Of a DNA stretch of 64,000 nt, positions 43,479 through 51,387 are shown in pieces. The stretch comes from JAEZDC01 sp036676415 (GTDB taxonomy: Bacteria; Bacteroidota; Bacteroidia; Chitinophagales; Chitinophagaceae). The position numbers and the translations under genes are program-made. The stretch is taken from positions 248,001-312,000 of the forward strand of contig JAKFCX010000015.1 in the NCBI GenBank assembly GCA_036676415.1. The letters are read 5' to 3'. The notes beneath the pieces are model-generated. The model was not told the DNA's origin, did not search any database, and saw only the letters and a list, made by a program, of their open reading frames with translations. Positions within the stretch are counted from its first letter, which is position 1; every line of letters starts with the position of its first letter.

Positions 43479-44990
43479 TTGGAAAATTTTCATCAATTTA
43501 AAGGCTTGTTTAATCTTGTTTTATCGGGCATTGTTTGCCTTTGTTTTTTTTCCTGCAGAACAGCTTCTGTTCAGTACGACATCAATAGAAAATTTTCGGC
43601 ACCGGAATTAACGGAAGACTTCAATATTTTGAAAGGTGCATTGGAAGCAAATCATCCAAGCCTTTATTGGTACACATCCAAAGACAGTATTGACTGGGCA
43701 TTTAATACAGCCTTCAACAACATCACAGATTCAATGACTGAACCTGAGTTCAGGAATAAACTTGCCTGGGCTGTTAGCAAAATAAGAGACGGTCATACAT
43801 CTGTTCGGTTTTCAAGAAGATATAATAATGCAATTAATAAGTCTAAGCTTCCTGTTTTTCCTTTAGCAATTAAAGCCTGGAAAGACAGTCTTGTTGTTTT
43901 GGGAAGTGCATTCCGGGGTGATTCTGTTTTTACAAGAGGAACGATCATTCTTTCCATCAACAATAAAACACCAAGGCAATTACTTGATTCAATGTTTACG
44001 TTCATCAGCACCGATGGATATGCCGATAATTTTAAGAACCAGGTAGTGAGTTTCAACTTTGGTATTCACTATCAGAATGCATTTGGGTTAGATAGTTTAC
44101 ACCAGGTGAGTTTTCTTGATTCAACAGGTCTTCAGAGAACTGTAATGATCAGGAACTATGATCCAAAAACAGATACCGTTTCAAGAAGAGGCAGGAGACC
44201 AACACAGGTTGTTGTACCTACAAGACGAGAGAGAAAAGAAGCAGAAAAACTGAGCCGGAGAAGCATCACAATAGACACACCTTTGAATACTGCGTATATA
44301 AGAGTAGCTACTTTTTCTTCCGCTAAACTGAGACAGTTCTTCAGAAGAAGCTTTAGAACGATAAGGAAGCAGGGCATCGACAACGTTGTTTTTGATCTAA
44401 GGGAAAATGGCGGAGGAAACATCATGAACAGCACAAGACTCAGCCAATATCTTGTGCAAAAGCCATTTAAATTAGCCGATACTGTTGCTGCCATCAGCAG
44501 AAGGTTCAGGTATGGAAATTATATTCGTCCCTCGTTGGCTTATAAGATAAGTATGTTCTTTACTTCAAGAAGAAAGAGAGCCGATGGAAGATATCATTTT
44601 GCATATTTTGAAAACAAAGAGTTCAAGCCAAAGAAGAAAAATCATTTTAATGGAGATGTATATCTGATACAGGGAGGCTATTCTTTTTCTGCTACTACGC
44701 TTTTTATCAACTCAATAAAGGGCCAGCAGAATGTAACTGTTGTTGGAGAAGAAACTGGTGGAGGTAGTTATGGAAATTCTGCTGTTCACCTGCCACAGAT
44801 CATTTTACCGAATACAAAGATTCGTGTGGTTTTACCAATTTATAGATTGGTTGTAGATGCCTCGAAACCCAAAACCGGCAGAGGAATTTTTCCTGATATT
44901 GAAGTAGATCCTTCGTCTGTTGCATTGAGAGAAGGGTATGATCCGAAGATTACCAAGGTGAAAGAGTTGATACAACGAAAGAAGAAATAA
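43479..44990 (+). CDS. Secreted S41 family peptidase (C-terminal processing protease-like), lipoprotein
   Basis: 503 aa; the start is a TTG 14 bp after thiL. The N-terminus has a lipoprotein signal with LCFFSC lipobox, so it is expected to be membrane-anchored. The S41 domain contains NVVFDLRENGGGNIMNSTRL, GGYSFSATTLFINSIKGQ with the catalytic Ser, and EETGGGSYGNSAVHLPQIILPNT. A helical region (residues ~50-170) precedes it and a short PDZ-like stretch is possible. Function unspecified: envelope proteolysis. TTG start makes it slightly uncertain. It converges on nagA with ~44 bp between their stops. Confidence 0.88.
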   Translation: MENFHQFKGLFNLVLSGIVCLCFFSCRTASVQYDINRKFSAPELTEDFNILKGALEANHPSLYWYTSKDSIDWAFNTAFNNITDSMTEPEFRNKLAWAVSKIRDGHTSVRFSRRYNNAINKSKLPVFPLAIKAWKDSLVVLGSAFRGDSVFTRGTIILSINNKTPRQLLDSMFTFISTDGYADNFKNQVVSFNFGIHYQNAFGLDSLHQVSFLDSTGLQRTVMIRNYDPKTDTVSRRGRRPTQVVVPTRRERKEAEKLSRRSITIDTPLNTAYIRVATFSSAKLRQFFRRSFRTIRKQGIDNVVFDLRENGGGNIMNSTRLSQYLVQKPFKLADTVAAISRRFRYGNYIRPSLAYKISMFFTSRRKRADGRYHFAYFENKEFKPKKKNHFNGDVYLIQGGYSFSATTLFINSIKGQQNVTVVGEETGGGSYGNSAVHLPQIILPNTKIRVVLPIYRLVVDASKPKTGRGIFPDIEVDPSSVALREGYDPKITKVKELIQRKKK

Positions 44991-45027
44991 TTATAGTTGC
45001 CGGCGAAGATTTTTCATGGCATCGTCT

Positions 45028-45048
45028 GTTGTGTCACTCACTTTTACG
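45028..45048 (-). repeat. Dispersed repeat copy within the 3' end of nagA
   Basis: On the minus strand CGTAAAAGTGAGTGACACAAC matches the repeat core AGTACAAGTGAGTGACACAAC (two mismatches). The nagA stop codon TGA is inside it. Confidence 0.65.
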
Positions 45049-46113
45049 TTCTGAAGCCATTTCATCATTTGTAATAACAAACTTTCCTGCATACCCTTTT
45101 TTAATCCTACCAATCTTATCTTCCATCTTCAGCACTTTTGCAGGAATAGTACAAGCCATTTTTATCGCTTGTGTTTTATTGACTCCAACATGTTCAATCA
45201 TATTCTTTACAGCCTGCATCATTGTTAATGCAGAACCACTTAAGATTCCATTTGCTTCATATTTATCTCCGGCAAGATAGTGTTGATAAGCTCCGTCACT
45301 TGTTTCTGTAACCGCATCTGTTATCAGGAATAAGCGATCTGTTATTAATTGATGAGCAATATTGATTGCAACATAATCAACATGGTGACCATCAGCAATA
45401 ATACTTGCCATGGCGTTTTTATTGTTAAATGTAGCTCCAACCAATCCAGGTTCTCTATGGTTTAGTCCACTCATTGCATTATACAAATGAGTTACTGCTG
45501 TAGGGCCTCGATCAAAAAAGTTGTTTGCTTCCTGGTACTTAATATTACTATGGCCAACCGATATTATTACGTTGTATTCCTCAATGATTTTTATCACTTC
45601 TTTACTACAAACTTCCGGTGCTAAAGTGATCATCGTTATCACACCTTTTCCATACTCCAGCAATTCTTTTACTTCTTCAACTGTCGGTGAATGGACCAGT
45701 GCTTCTATATGTGCCCCACGTTTTTCTTTGTTGATCCAAGGCCCTTCAATATGCAAACCCAGACAGCCTTCACCACCTTTGCTCCAGTAATCTTTTACAC
45801 CGTCAATCGCTTTTTTAAAAACTTCAGAAGTGTTAGTTGCAACTGTTGGCTGAAACCAGTAAGCACCACCTGCACAACAATATTGATGAATGAGCGAGAG
45901 AGTATCTGCTGTAGGAAAAACCGAATATAATTTTCCATAAGCACCATAGATCTGCAAATCAATAAAAGCAGGAAGAATGGTATGATATTCTGCAGTGGTT
46001 GTAGAAGGAACAATATCTTCTACCACTCCATTTTTTATAACTACAGAATGATCGGTCAGCCATTCTTCTCCGGTGAAAATATGTTTTGCAGTATAGGTCT
46101 TGATTTCAGTCAT
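45034..46113 (-). CDS. nagA: N-acetylglucosamine-6-phosphate deacetylase NagA
   Basis: 359 aa. Amidohydrolase fold with LHIEGPWINKEKRGAH, VGHSNIKYQEANNFFDRGPTAVTHLYNAMSGLNHREPG, DGHHVDY and LITDAV, which supply the metal and substrate ligands of NagA. It removes the acetyl group from GlcNAc-6-P in amino-sugar recycling. The C-terminus is odd: it ends ...TNDEMASERKSE with the stop inside the dispersed repeat, while a shifted frame remains open for ~20 more codons (ending at 44991, beside the S41 gene's stop). A one-base indel near 45050 is possible. The start overlaps the nitrilase end by 8 bp. Confidence 0.88.
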   Translation of the reverse strand: MTEIKTYTAKHIFTGEEWLTDHSVVIKNGVVEDIVPSTTTAEYHTILPAFIDLQIYGAYGKLYSVFPTADTLSLIHQYCCAGGAYWFQPTVATNTSEVFKKAIDGVKDYWSKGGEGCLGLHIEGPWINKEKRGAHIEALVHSPTVEEVKELLEYGKGVITMITLAPEVCSKEVIKIIEEYNVIISVGHSNIKYQEANNFFDRGPTAVTHLYNAMSGLNHREPGLVGATFNNKNAMASIIADGHHVDYVAINIAHQLITDRLFLITDAVTETSDGAYQHYLAGDKYEANGILSGSALTMMQAVKNMIEHVGVNKTQAIKMACTIPAKVLKMEDKIGRIKKGYAGKFVITNDEMASERKSE

Positions 46114-46906
46114 TCAGAATCATAAATTTATCACCGTCTTTCCAGAAAGGTAGCCTAGTTCTTACTTCATCTACTTCATTCTTTTGCAAAACAATCGTTT
46201 GAACATCTTCGTCATGTGTTTTCGCATATAATATATCTCCCATAGCATTTACGATCATGCTGTCGCCACTATGATAAATGTCATTACCATCTTTTCCAAC
46301 TCTATTCACTCCAATTGTGAAACATTGATTTTCGATTGCTCTTGCCTGCAATAATGTTTTCCAGGCATGATTTCTTCTTTCGGGCCAATTGGCTACATAG
46401 ATGATCACGTCGTATTCGGGCTCACCTTCTGTTGCAGCAAAATTGTGTCTTGCCCAAACCGGGAATCTAAGATCATAACACACCTGCAGGTTGATCTTCC
46501 ATCCTTTTACCGAAGCAATTAATCTTTTATTGCCGGGTGAATAATGTTTGTCTTCACCAGCGTAAGCAAACAAATGGCGTTTATCGTAGTATCCAAATTT
46601 TCCATCAGGCTGCATCCATATCAGCCGGTTGAAGTAATCATCACCTTCTTTAATAATTAAACTGCCTGTTACAATTGCTCTCTTTTCAAACGCAATATTT
46701 TTCATCCAGGCAACAGATTCTCCTTCCATTGTTTCAGCAAATAATTCCGGCTTCATACTAAAACCGGTGCTGAACATTTCGGGAAGAATGATCAGTTCTG
46801 TTCTTTCTCGAATACTGTTAATCTTATCCTCCAGCATTCGAAAATTCTTCTGTTTGTCTTCCCAATGCAATGCTGTTTGAATAATTGTTACGGTTAGTGT
46901 TGACAT
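46106..46906 (-). CDS. Carbon-nitrogen hydrolase (nitrilase superfamily, omega-amidase-like)
   Basis: 266 aa from ATG 46906 (MSTLTVTIIQTALHWEDKQKN). The upstream in-frame start at 47002 runs through the inverted repeat and is rejected. The catalytic triad is visible: Glu in ELIILPEMFSTGF, Lys in YDKRHLF, Cys in KINLQVCYDLRFP. Other features are VANWPERRNHAWKTLLQARAIENQCFTIGVNRVG and HSGDSMIVNAMGDIL, typical of omega-amidases (YafV/NIT2). The likely reaction is hydrolysis of alpha-ketoglutaramate or alpha-ketosuccinamate. Forms a unit with nagA downstream. Confidence 0.92.
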   Translation of the reverse strand: MSTLTVTIIQTALHWEDKQKNFRMLEDKINSIRERTELIILPEMFSTGFSMKPELFAETMEGESVAWMKNIAFEKRAIVTGSLIIKEGDDYFNRLIWMQPDGKFGYYDKRHLFAYAGEDKHYSPGNKRLIASVKGWKINLQVCYDLRFPVWARHNFAATEGEPEYDVIIYVANWPERRNHAWKTLLQARAIENQCFTIGVNRVGKDGNDIYHSGDSMIVNAMGDILYAKTHDEDVQTIVLQKNEVDEVRTRLPFWKDGDKFMILND

Positions 46907-46951
46907 GAAGTGATAATTCAATTGTATAATTCCAAATTCAAAAATCTCAAG

Positions 46952-46984
46952 AACTTTTCCAAAGTTCAAAGCTTTGGAAAAGTT
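46952..46984. repeat. Long intergenic inverted repeat (13-bp perfect stem)
   Basis: AACTTTTCCAAAG and CTTTGGAAAAGTT pair perfectly with a 7-nt loop TTCAAAG. It lies between the nitrilase and recX, with no T-run to make it a clear terminator. It lies in the 5' region of the nitrilase transcript. Confidence 0.75.
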
Positions 46985-47004
46985 GGAGTACAATGCTAAC
47001 AAAG

Positions 47005-47496
47005 TTATTCTGTTGCAGTCTTTCTAATATCTGCAATCGCCATTCTTATTAGATTTGGTTCAAATCCTTTTTGCATCAGGTATTGCTGTGTTTTTCCCTG
47101 CCGAACAATATACTGATCACCCTTGAGTGACTTCCACTTCTGATTTGCAAGCTTCATAAGAGTTTCACGGTACGTTGATTCGTCAATTTCTTCTAATGCT
47201 ATTTTGATGTTATAAGGACTAACCCGTTTTTGCTTTAACTCATAAATGATCTTAATTCTTCCCCATTTTTTTAAACGAAATCTTCCACCTGCAAACTGTT
47301 TGGCAAACCGTTCCTCGTTCAGGTAATTCTCTTCAATTAACTGGGATAAAATGGTTTCTACATCGGCTTTCTTTAGCTTAAAGCTATAGAGCTTTTCTTT
47401 CACTTCTGAATGGCTTCTTTCCTGGTAGGCACAATAATGTTTTGCCTTTGCAAAAGCCTGCTCCGGAGTATAACTTTTTGAAAACCGTTCATTCAT
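47005..47496 (-). CDS. recX: Regulatory protein RecX family
   Basis: 163 aa. Three-helix repeat units: the N-terminal AFAKAKHYCAYQERSHSEVKEKLYSFKLKKADVETILSQLIEENYLNEERFAKQFAGGRFRLKKWGRIKIIYELKQK is the diagnostic RecX first repeat. RecX inhibits RecA filaments. RecA itself is not in the window. Transcribed toward the nitrilase, separated by the hairpin. The start MNERFSKSYTPEQ is the first in-frame ATG. Confidence 0.92.
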   Translation of the reverse strand: MNERFSKSYTPEQAFAKAKHYCAYQERSHSEVKEKLYSFKLKKADVETILSQLIEENYLNEERFAKQFAGGRFRLKKWGRIKIIYELKQKRVSPYNIKIALEEIDESTYRETLMKLANQKWKSLKGDQYIVRQGKTQQYLMQKGFEPNLIRMAIADIRKTATE

Positions 47497-47507
47497 TTCT
47501 AAACCCC

Positions 47508-47515
47508 TATTTTTG
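47508..47515 (+). promoter_or_regulatory. Bacteroidota -7 promoter element for the response regulator
   Basis: TATTTTTG on the plus strand, 37 nt before the ATG; no good -33 TTG at 17-23 bp is visible. Confidence 0.4.
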
Positions 47516-47552
47516 TTAGATTCTCGTTCTATTAGTCATGAAAAGGTGAGGC

Positions 47553-47954
47553 ATGCCCCAGCAAAATTTGAATATTTTTTTGATAGATGACGATCAGATT
47601 TACCAGTTTACTGCTAAAAAGACACTGGAATCGATGGGCATTTCAGGACAGGTTTCCATTTTTACTGACGGTGAGCAAGCACTTCAATACATACAAGAGA
47701 ATATTTCTCTACCGGAAGCAATGCCTGATGTTATTTTTCTTGACATTAATATGCCGGTGATGGACGGATGGCAATTTGTGGAAGAATATCAGAAACTGAA
47801 TCTCCCCAAAAAAGTTGCGTTGTACATGGTGAGTTCATCAGTTGACGAAACAGATATGAAGCGGAGTAAAAATTACACGGTAATAGACGATTATATCATA
47901 AAACCGGTAGGCCGAAGCCGTTTTGAAGAACTGCTTTCTCTTCTTGCAAAATAA
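47553..47954 (+). CDS. Single-domain response regulator (receiver domain protein)
   Basis: 133 aa, a receiver domain alone. IFLIDDDQIYQFTAKKTLES gives the acidic pocket, VIFLDINMPVMDGWQFVEEY has the phospho-acceptor Asp, and IIKPVGRSRFEELLSLL has the conserved Lys. No output domain, so it is CheY-like; partner kinase unknown. The stop at 47954 is close to dnaN. The AAAAGGTGAGGC sequence before the ATG is a plausible ribosome binding site. Confidence 0.92.
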   Translation: MPQQNLNIFLIDDDQIYQFTAKKTLESMGISGQVSIFTDGEQALQYIQENISLPEAMPDVIFLDINMPVMDGWQFVEEYQKLNLPKKVALYMVSSSVDETDMKRSKNYTVIDDYIIKPVGRSRFEELLSLLAK

Positions 47955-48087
47955 CCAATCCACACACGATTCACATTGACTTGTTGATAACCGTGCCGGG
48001 TCAAAATCATCCTCTTGACTAATAAATTTTTGCTGTAGGTTTGCCAGTACCGCTAATGGCGGATCATCAACCAAAAAAATTGCGGAA

Positions 48088-49203
48088 ATGAAGTTTATCG
48101 TATCCTCTAACTCATTGCTTAAACACTTGCAGCAGATCAATGGTGTAATCAATGCAAATACTGTTCTGCCCATATTGGAAGATTTCTTATTCGAGATACA
48201 AGATAAAAGACTGAATATTGTTGCCACCGACCTGGAAACAGTGATGAGGGTTCAGATGGATATTGAATCCAAGGCAAATGGCAAGGTTTGTATTCCCGCC
48301 AAGATTTTGATGGAGTCTTTGAAGAATATCTCTGATCAGCCCCTTACTTTCAACATTGATAAAAATTACGGAGTAGAGATCACCAGCGATAATGGTAAGT
48401 ATAAAGTGATGGGTGAAAATCCAGATAACTTTCCTAAAGAGCCAACTGCTGATGATACTACAGGCTTTACAATGACGAGCAGTGCTTTGGTTACTGCCAT
48501 CAATAAAACATTATTTGCTGTCAGCAATGATGATCTTCGTCCTGCAATGACGGGTGTTTTCTTTGAGTTGCTGAAAGATGGTGTTCAGTTTGTTGCAACA
48601 GATGCTCACAGGCTGGTACGTTATAAAAGAACTGATGCAAAAGCACCAAAGACAGATACTTTCATTGTGCCTAAGAAGCCTTTGAACCTGTTGAAGAATG
48701 CATTGCCGGATAATGACGATGAGATCACCATCAGCTATAACAGCAATCACCTTTTTGTAAACCATGGTGATGTAAAGATGATCTGTCGTTTGATTGATGC
48801 AAGATTCCCTGATTATAAAGTGGTAATACCTACCGACAATCCATATAAGCTTATCGTAAGCAAAAGTGATTTTCAAAGTGCTTTACGCCGTGTGAGTGTA
48901 TTTAGTAATAAAAGCACCAACCAGGTAGCGTTGAGTATTAGCGGAAGCGAATTGCAAATGGCTGCACAGGATGTTGATTTCTCTTTTGAAGGAAACGAGC
49001 GAATGAATTGCCAGTATGATGGTGAAGACCTACAAATTGCTTTTAATGCAAAGTTCCTTATCGAAATGCTGAATGCAGCAGACACAGATGAAGTAAAGGT
49101 TGAACTTTCTACTCCTACAAAAGCAGGAATTCTGAAACCAATTGAACAGGCAGAGAATGAAGACCTGTTGATGCTGGTGATGCCGTTGATGCTAAATAAT
49201 TAA
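48088..49203 (+). CDS. dnaN: DNA polymerase III beta subunit (sliding clamp)
   Basis: 371 aa, three ~120-residue clamp subdomains. N-terminal MKFIVSSNSLLKHLQQINGVINANTVLPILEDFLFEIQDKRLNIVATDLETVMRVQ matches DnaN, and the C-terminus ends MPLMLNN, where the family typically ends M(P)M(R)L. It tethers polymerase III to DNA. Not next to dnaA or recF here; it is single between a response regulator and DUF2007. A terminator follows. Confidence 0.96.
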   Translation: MKFIVSSNSLLKHLQQINGVINANTVLPILEDFLFEIQDKRLNIVATDLETVMRVQMDIESKANGKVCIPAKILMESLKNISDQPLTFNIDKNYGVEITSDNGKYKVMGENPDNFPKEPTADDTTGFTMTSSALVTAINKTLFAVSNDDLRPAMTGVFFELLKDGVQFVATDAHRLVRYKRTDAKAPKTDTFIVPKKPLNLLKNALPDNDDEITISYNSNHLFVNHGDVKMICRLIDARFPDYKVVIPTDNPYKLIVSKSDFQSALRRVSVFSNKSTNQVALSISGSELQMAAQDVDFSFEGNERMNCQYDGEDLQIAFNAKFLIEMLNAADTDEVKVELSTPTKAGILKPIEQAENEDLLMLVMPLMLNN

Positions 49204-49223
49204 TTATTAAAATAATATTCACT

Positions 49224-49252
49224 AACCCTGTTCCTTGTGAGCAGGGTTTTTT
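49224..49252 (+). terminator. Rho-independent terminator of dnaN
   Basis: AACCCTG / CAGGGTT stem with an 11-nt loop and T6. Confidence 0.85.
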
Positions 49253-49263
49253 ATTTTTAGAGA

Positions 49264-49689
49264 ATGGAATTCCAGCCCCTCAAAACTTTTGATTCGTACA
49301 TTACAGCAAATATCTGGTTGGGCAAATTGCAGGATGCAGGTATCAGGTGCTATTTGAAAGATGAATACACTGTAACTATTGATCCGATTCTTTCTAATGC
49401 CATCGGTGGCATTAAACTATGTGTAGATATTGAACAGCTGGAGCAAGCCAAAGAATTGATTCTGGCTTTCGAGCATCAAAGCAGGATCAAACTTCAATGT
49501 CCGAAATGTAAATCGCTTAATGTTGAGTACATCTCTAAACCAGGAGCAAAGAACTGGATAGGTGCTGTTGCCTCATGGTTACTGGGAAACTATGCAGTGT
49601 CGGCAAAACAAGTGTATCATTGTTTTAACTGCGGGGAGGAGTTTGAGGAGATACAAAATGAAGAACTGAATTCAATTGCCATCGTATAG
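49264..49689 (+). CDS. DUF2007 domain protein with C-terminal zinc ribbon
   Basis: 141 aa. The N-terminal ~75 residues are DUF2007 (FDSYITANIWLGKLQDAGIRCYLKDEYTVTIDPILSNAIGGIKLCVDIEQLEQAKELI), a putative signal-transduction domain. The C-terminal half has CPKCKSLNVEYIS and CFNCGEEF, i.e. two CxxC pairs that form a zinc ribbon, split by a GNYAVSAKQVYH segment. Function unknown. Ends one base before the sterol desaturase ATG, so the two are probably co-transcribed. Confidence 0.88.
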   Translation: MEFQPLKTFDSYITANIWLGKLQDAGIRCYLKDEYTVTIDPILSNAIGGIKLCVDIEQLEQAKELILAFEHQSRIKLQCPKCKSLNVEYISKPGAKNWIGAVASWLLGNYAVSAKQVYHCFNCGEEFEEIQNEELNSIAIV

Positions 49690-49690
49690 T

Positions 49691-50515
49691 ATGGAATCTA
49701 TCATTGAATATTTTTCAACTTTAGAACAACGTCCGATAGAACGGCTTGCTTTTCTTGTTGGAGGTTTACTGATCTTCTGGATCATTGAAGGATCAATTCC
49801 TTTGATCCAGATGCAGTACAAGAAAAACAAGGTTCGACATGCTGCAGTTAATTTCGGATTTACAATCATCCACCTGGTCATTCATACTTTTCTTGCACTG
49901 ATTATTATATTCCTGAGTGACTGGTGTAAAGCAGCAGGCTTTGGAATAGTACATTGGACAAATGCCGGCCTTTTAGGAACAATTCTTATTTCAGTTTTGG
50001 TATTAGATTTTTTCGGAGGATGGCTGGTACATATTACCGAACATAAAGTGCCTTTATTGTGGAGGTTTCATGTAGTGCATCATGCCGATAATAATGTAGA
50101 TGTTACAACAGGATTGAGACATCACCCAATTGAAAGTGTATTGCGAGGATTATTCTTTTTTATGGGAATTCTTTTTTCCGGTGCACCGATGTATGCAGTA
50201 ATGATATTTCAAACATTTCTTGTGCTGTTCACTGCTTTTGAACATGCAAATATTCGGTTGCCAAAGTGGATGGATAATGCTATCAGCTGGGTTTTTGTTT
50301 CACCCAACATGCATAAAGTACACCATCATTGGAAGCAGCCATACACCGATAGTAACTATGGAGCAGTCTTTTCTATCTGGGACAGGTTGCTTGGAACGTT
50401 TATGAAACTGGATCATAAGGATATCAGGTATGGGCTTGACAGGTATTATCCCAACGAGGAAGATGAAAATTTTATCCAGCTCTTAAAGAAACCATTTGGG
50501 CCATTAGATAAATGA
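49691..50515 (+). CDS. Sterol desaturase / fatty acid hydroxylase superfamily membrane protein
   Basis: 274 aa from ATG 49691 (one base after the upstream stop). About four membrane segments. Diiron histidine motifs: HITEHKVPLLWRFHVVHHADNNVDVTTGLRHHP (HxxxH, HxxHH, HH) and NMHKVHHHW (HxxHHH). Such enzymes hydroxylate or desaturate lipids using O2; substrates might be fatty acids or sphingolipids, which Bacteroidota make. Specificity is not determined. Confidence 0.9.
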   Translation: MESIIEYFSTLEQRPIERLAFLVGGLLIFWIIEGSIPLIQMQYKKNKVRHAAVNFGFTIIHLVIHTFLALIIIFLSDWCKAAGFGIVHWTNAGLLGTILISVLVLDFFGGWLVHITEHKVPLLWRFHVVHHADNNVDVTTGLRHHPIESVLRGLFFFMGILFSGAPMYAVMIFQTFLVLFTAFEHANIRLPKWMDNAISWVFVSPNMHKVHHHWKQPYTDSNYGAVFSIWDRLLGTFMKLDHKDIRYGLDRYYPNEEDENFIQLLKKPFGPLDK

Positions 50516-50531
50516 TGGACATCTTTGCTAT

Positions 50532-51260
50532 ATGAAAATCGCTGCTTTTATTCCTGCACGTTATGCTGCCACACGTTTTCCAGCAAAGCTGATGCAGATG
50601 CTCGGTAACAAAACAGTTATTCGTCACACATATGATAATACAGTTGCCACAGGCTTGTTTGATGAAGTGGTTGTAGTAACGGATAGCGATATCATTTATA
50701 AAGAGATCACTTCAAATGGTGGTAAGGCTGCAATGAGCAGAAAACAACACGAAAGCGGAACAGATAGAATTGCAGAAGCTGTTGCAGAAATGGATGTTGA
50801 TATCATCGTTAATGTTCAGGGTGATGAGCCTTTTGTAAAAAGAGAGCCATTAGAAAAACTGATCGCTGTTTTTAACGAGGATGAAGAAATTATTGATGTA
50901 GATGTTGCTTCGCTGATGCAGGAATTGAAAGATGAAAAACTGATCGCTGATCCTAATTATGTAAAGGTTGTTGTAGATAAGTACATGAACTCATTAATGT
51001 TCAGCCGTTCAGTAATTCCTTACAGAAGAGATACTGCGGTGCCGGTAATCTATTACGAACACATTGGTGTATATGCTTTTCGGAAAGAAACATTACTGGA
51101 ATTCACCAATTGGGAAATGACTCCATTAGAGCAAGTTGAAAAAATAGAATGCCTGAGGTTCCTGGAAAATGGCATTCAGTTGAAGATGGTTGTTACAGAA
51201 TATATGGGTGTGGAGATAGATACACCTGAAGATCTTGAGAAAGCTTCGAAGCTGCTTTGA
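50532..51260 (+). CDS. kdsB: 3-deoxy-manno-octulosonate cytidylyltransferase KdsB
   Basis: 242 aa. IAAFIPARYAATRFPAKLM is the nucleotide-binding N-terminus (PARxxxxRxPxKxL), followed by VVVTDSDIIYKEITSNGGKAAMS, HESGTDRIAEAV and VNVQGDEPFV, the canonical KdsB motifs. It activates Kdo (or 8-amino-Kdo, as reported for Shewanella) to the CMP form for lipid A-core assembly. The KdnB-like gene follows after a repeat-containing gap of about 127 bp. Confidence 0.94.
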   Translation: MKIAAFIPARYAATRFPAKLMQMLGNKTVIRHTYDNTVATGLFDEVVVVTDSDIIYKEITSNGGKAAMSRKQHESGTDRIAEAVAEMDVDIIVNVQGDEPFVKREPLEKLIAVFNEDEEIIDVDVASLMQELKDEKLIADPNYVKVVVDKYMNSLMFSRSVIPYRRDTAVPVIYYEHIGVYAFRKETLLEFTNWEMTPLEQVEKIECLRFLENGIQLKMVVTEYMGVEIDTPEDLEKASKLL

Positions 51261-51276
51261 TGAATAGTTATAAGAA

Positions 51277-51387
51277 AGTACAAGTGAGTGACACAACGAA
51301 GTATCATAGGGGCCAAATAGCTTGCCAGTAAAATTTTATTAATTAATAGAGTGAGAACATTAGTTTTCATTCGTGAAATTCGTGTTT
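51277..51387 (+). repeat. Composite dispersed repeat, copy A (between kdsB and kdnB-like)
   Basis: Starts with AGTACAAGTGAGTGACACAAC (51277-51297) and continues with segments shared with copy B: ATAG-GC shortly after and, at the end, ATTCGTGAAATTCGTG. The repeat fills the whole intergenic region. See copies at 45028 (-), 59262 (+) and 61925 (-). Confidence 0.7.

Noticed and set aside
46907..47002. N-terminal extension of the nitrilase
   Set aside because: The extension runs through the inverted repeat and the family N-terminus starts at the ATG at 46906.
47955..48087. Second origin-like region upstream of dnaN (GTTGATAAC, AATCCACAC)
   Set aside because: Only two weak matches in 133 bp, much less than at 11.2-11.8 kb.
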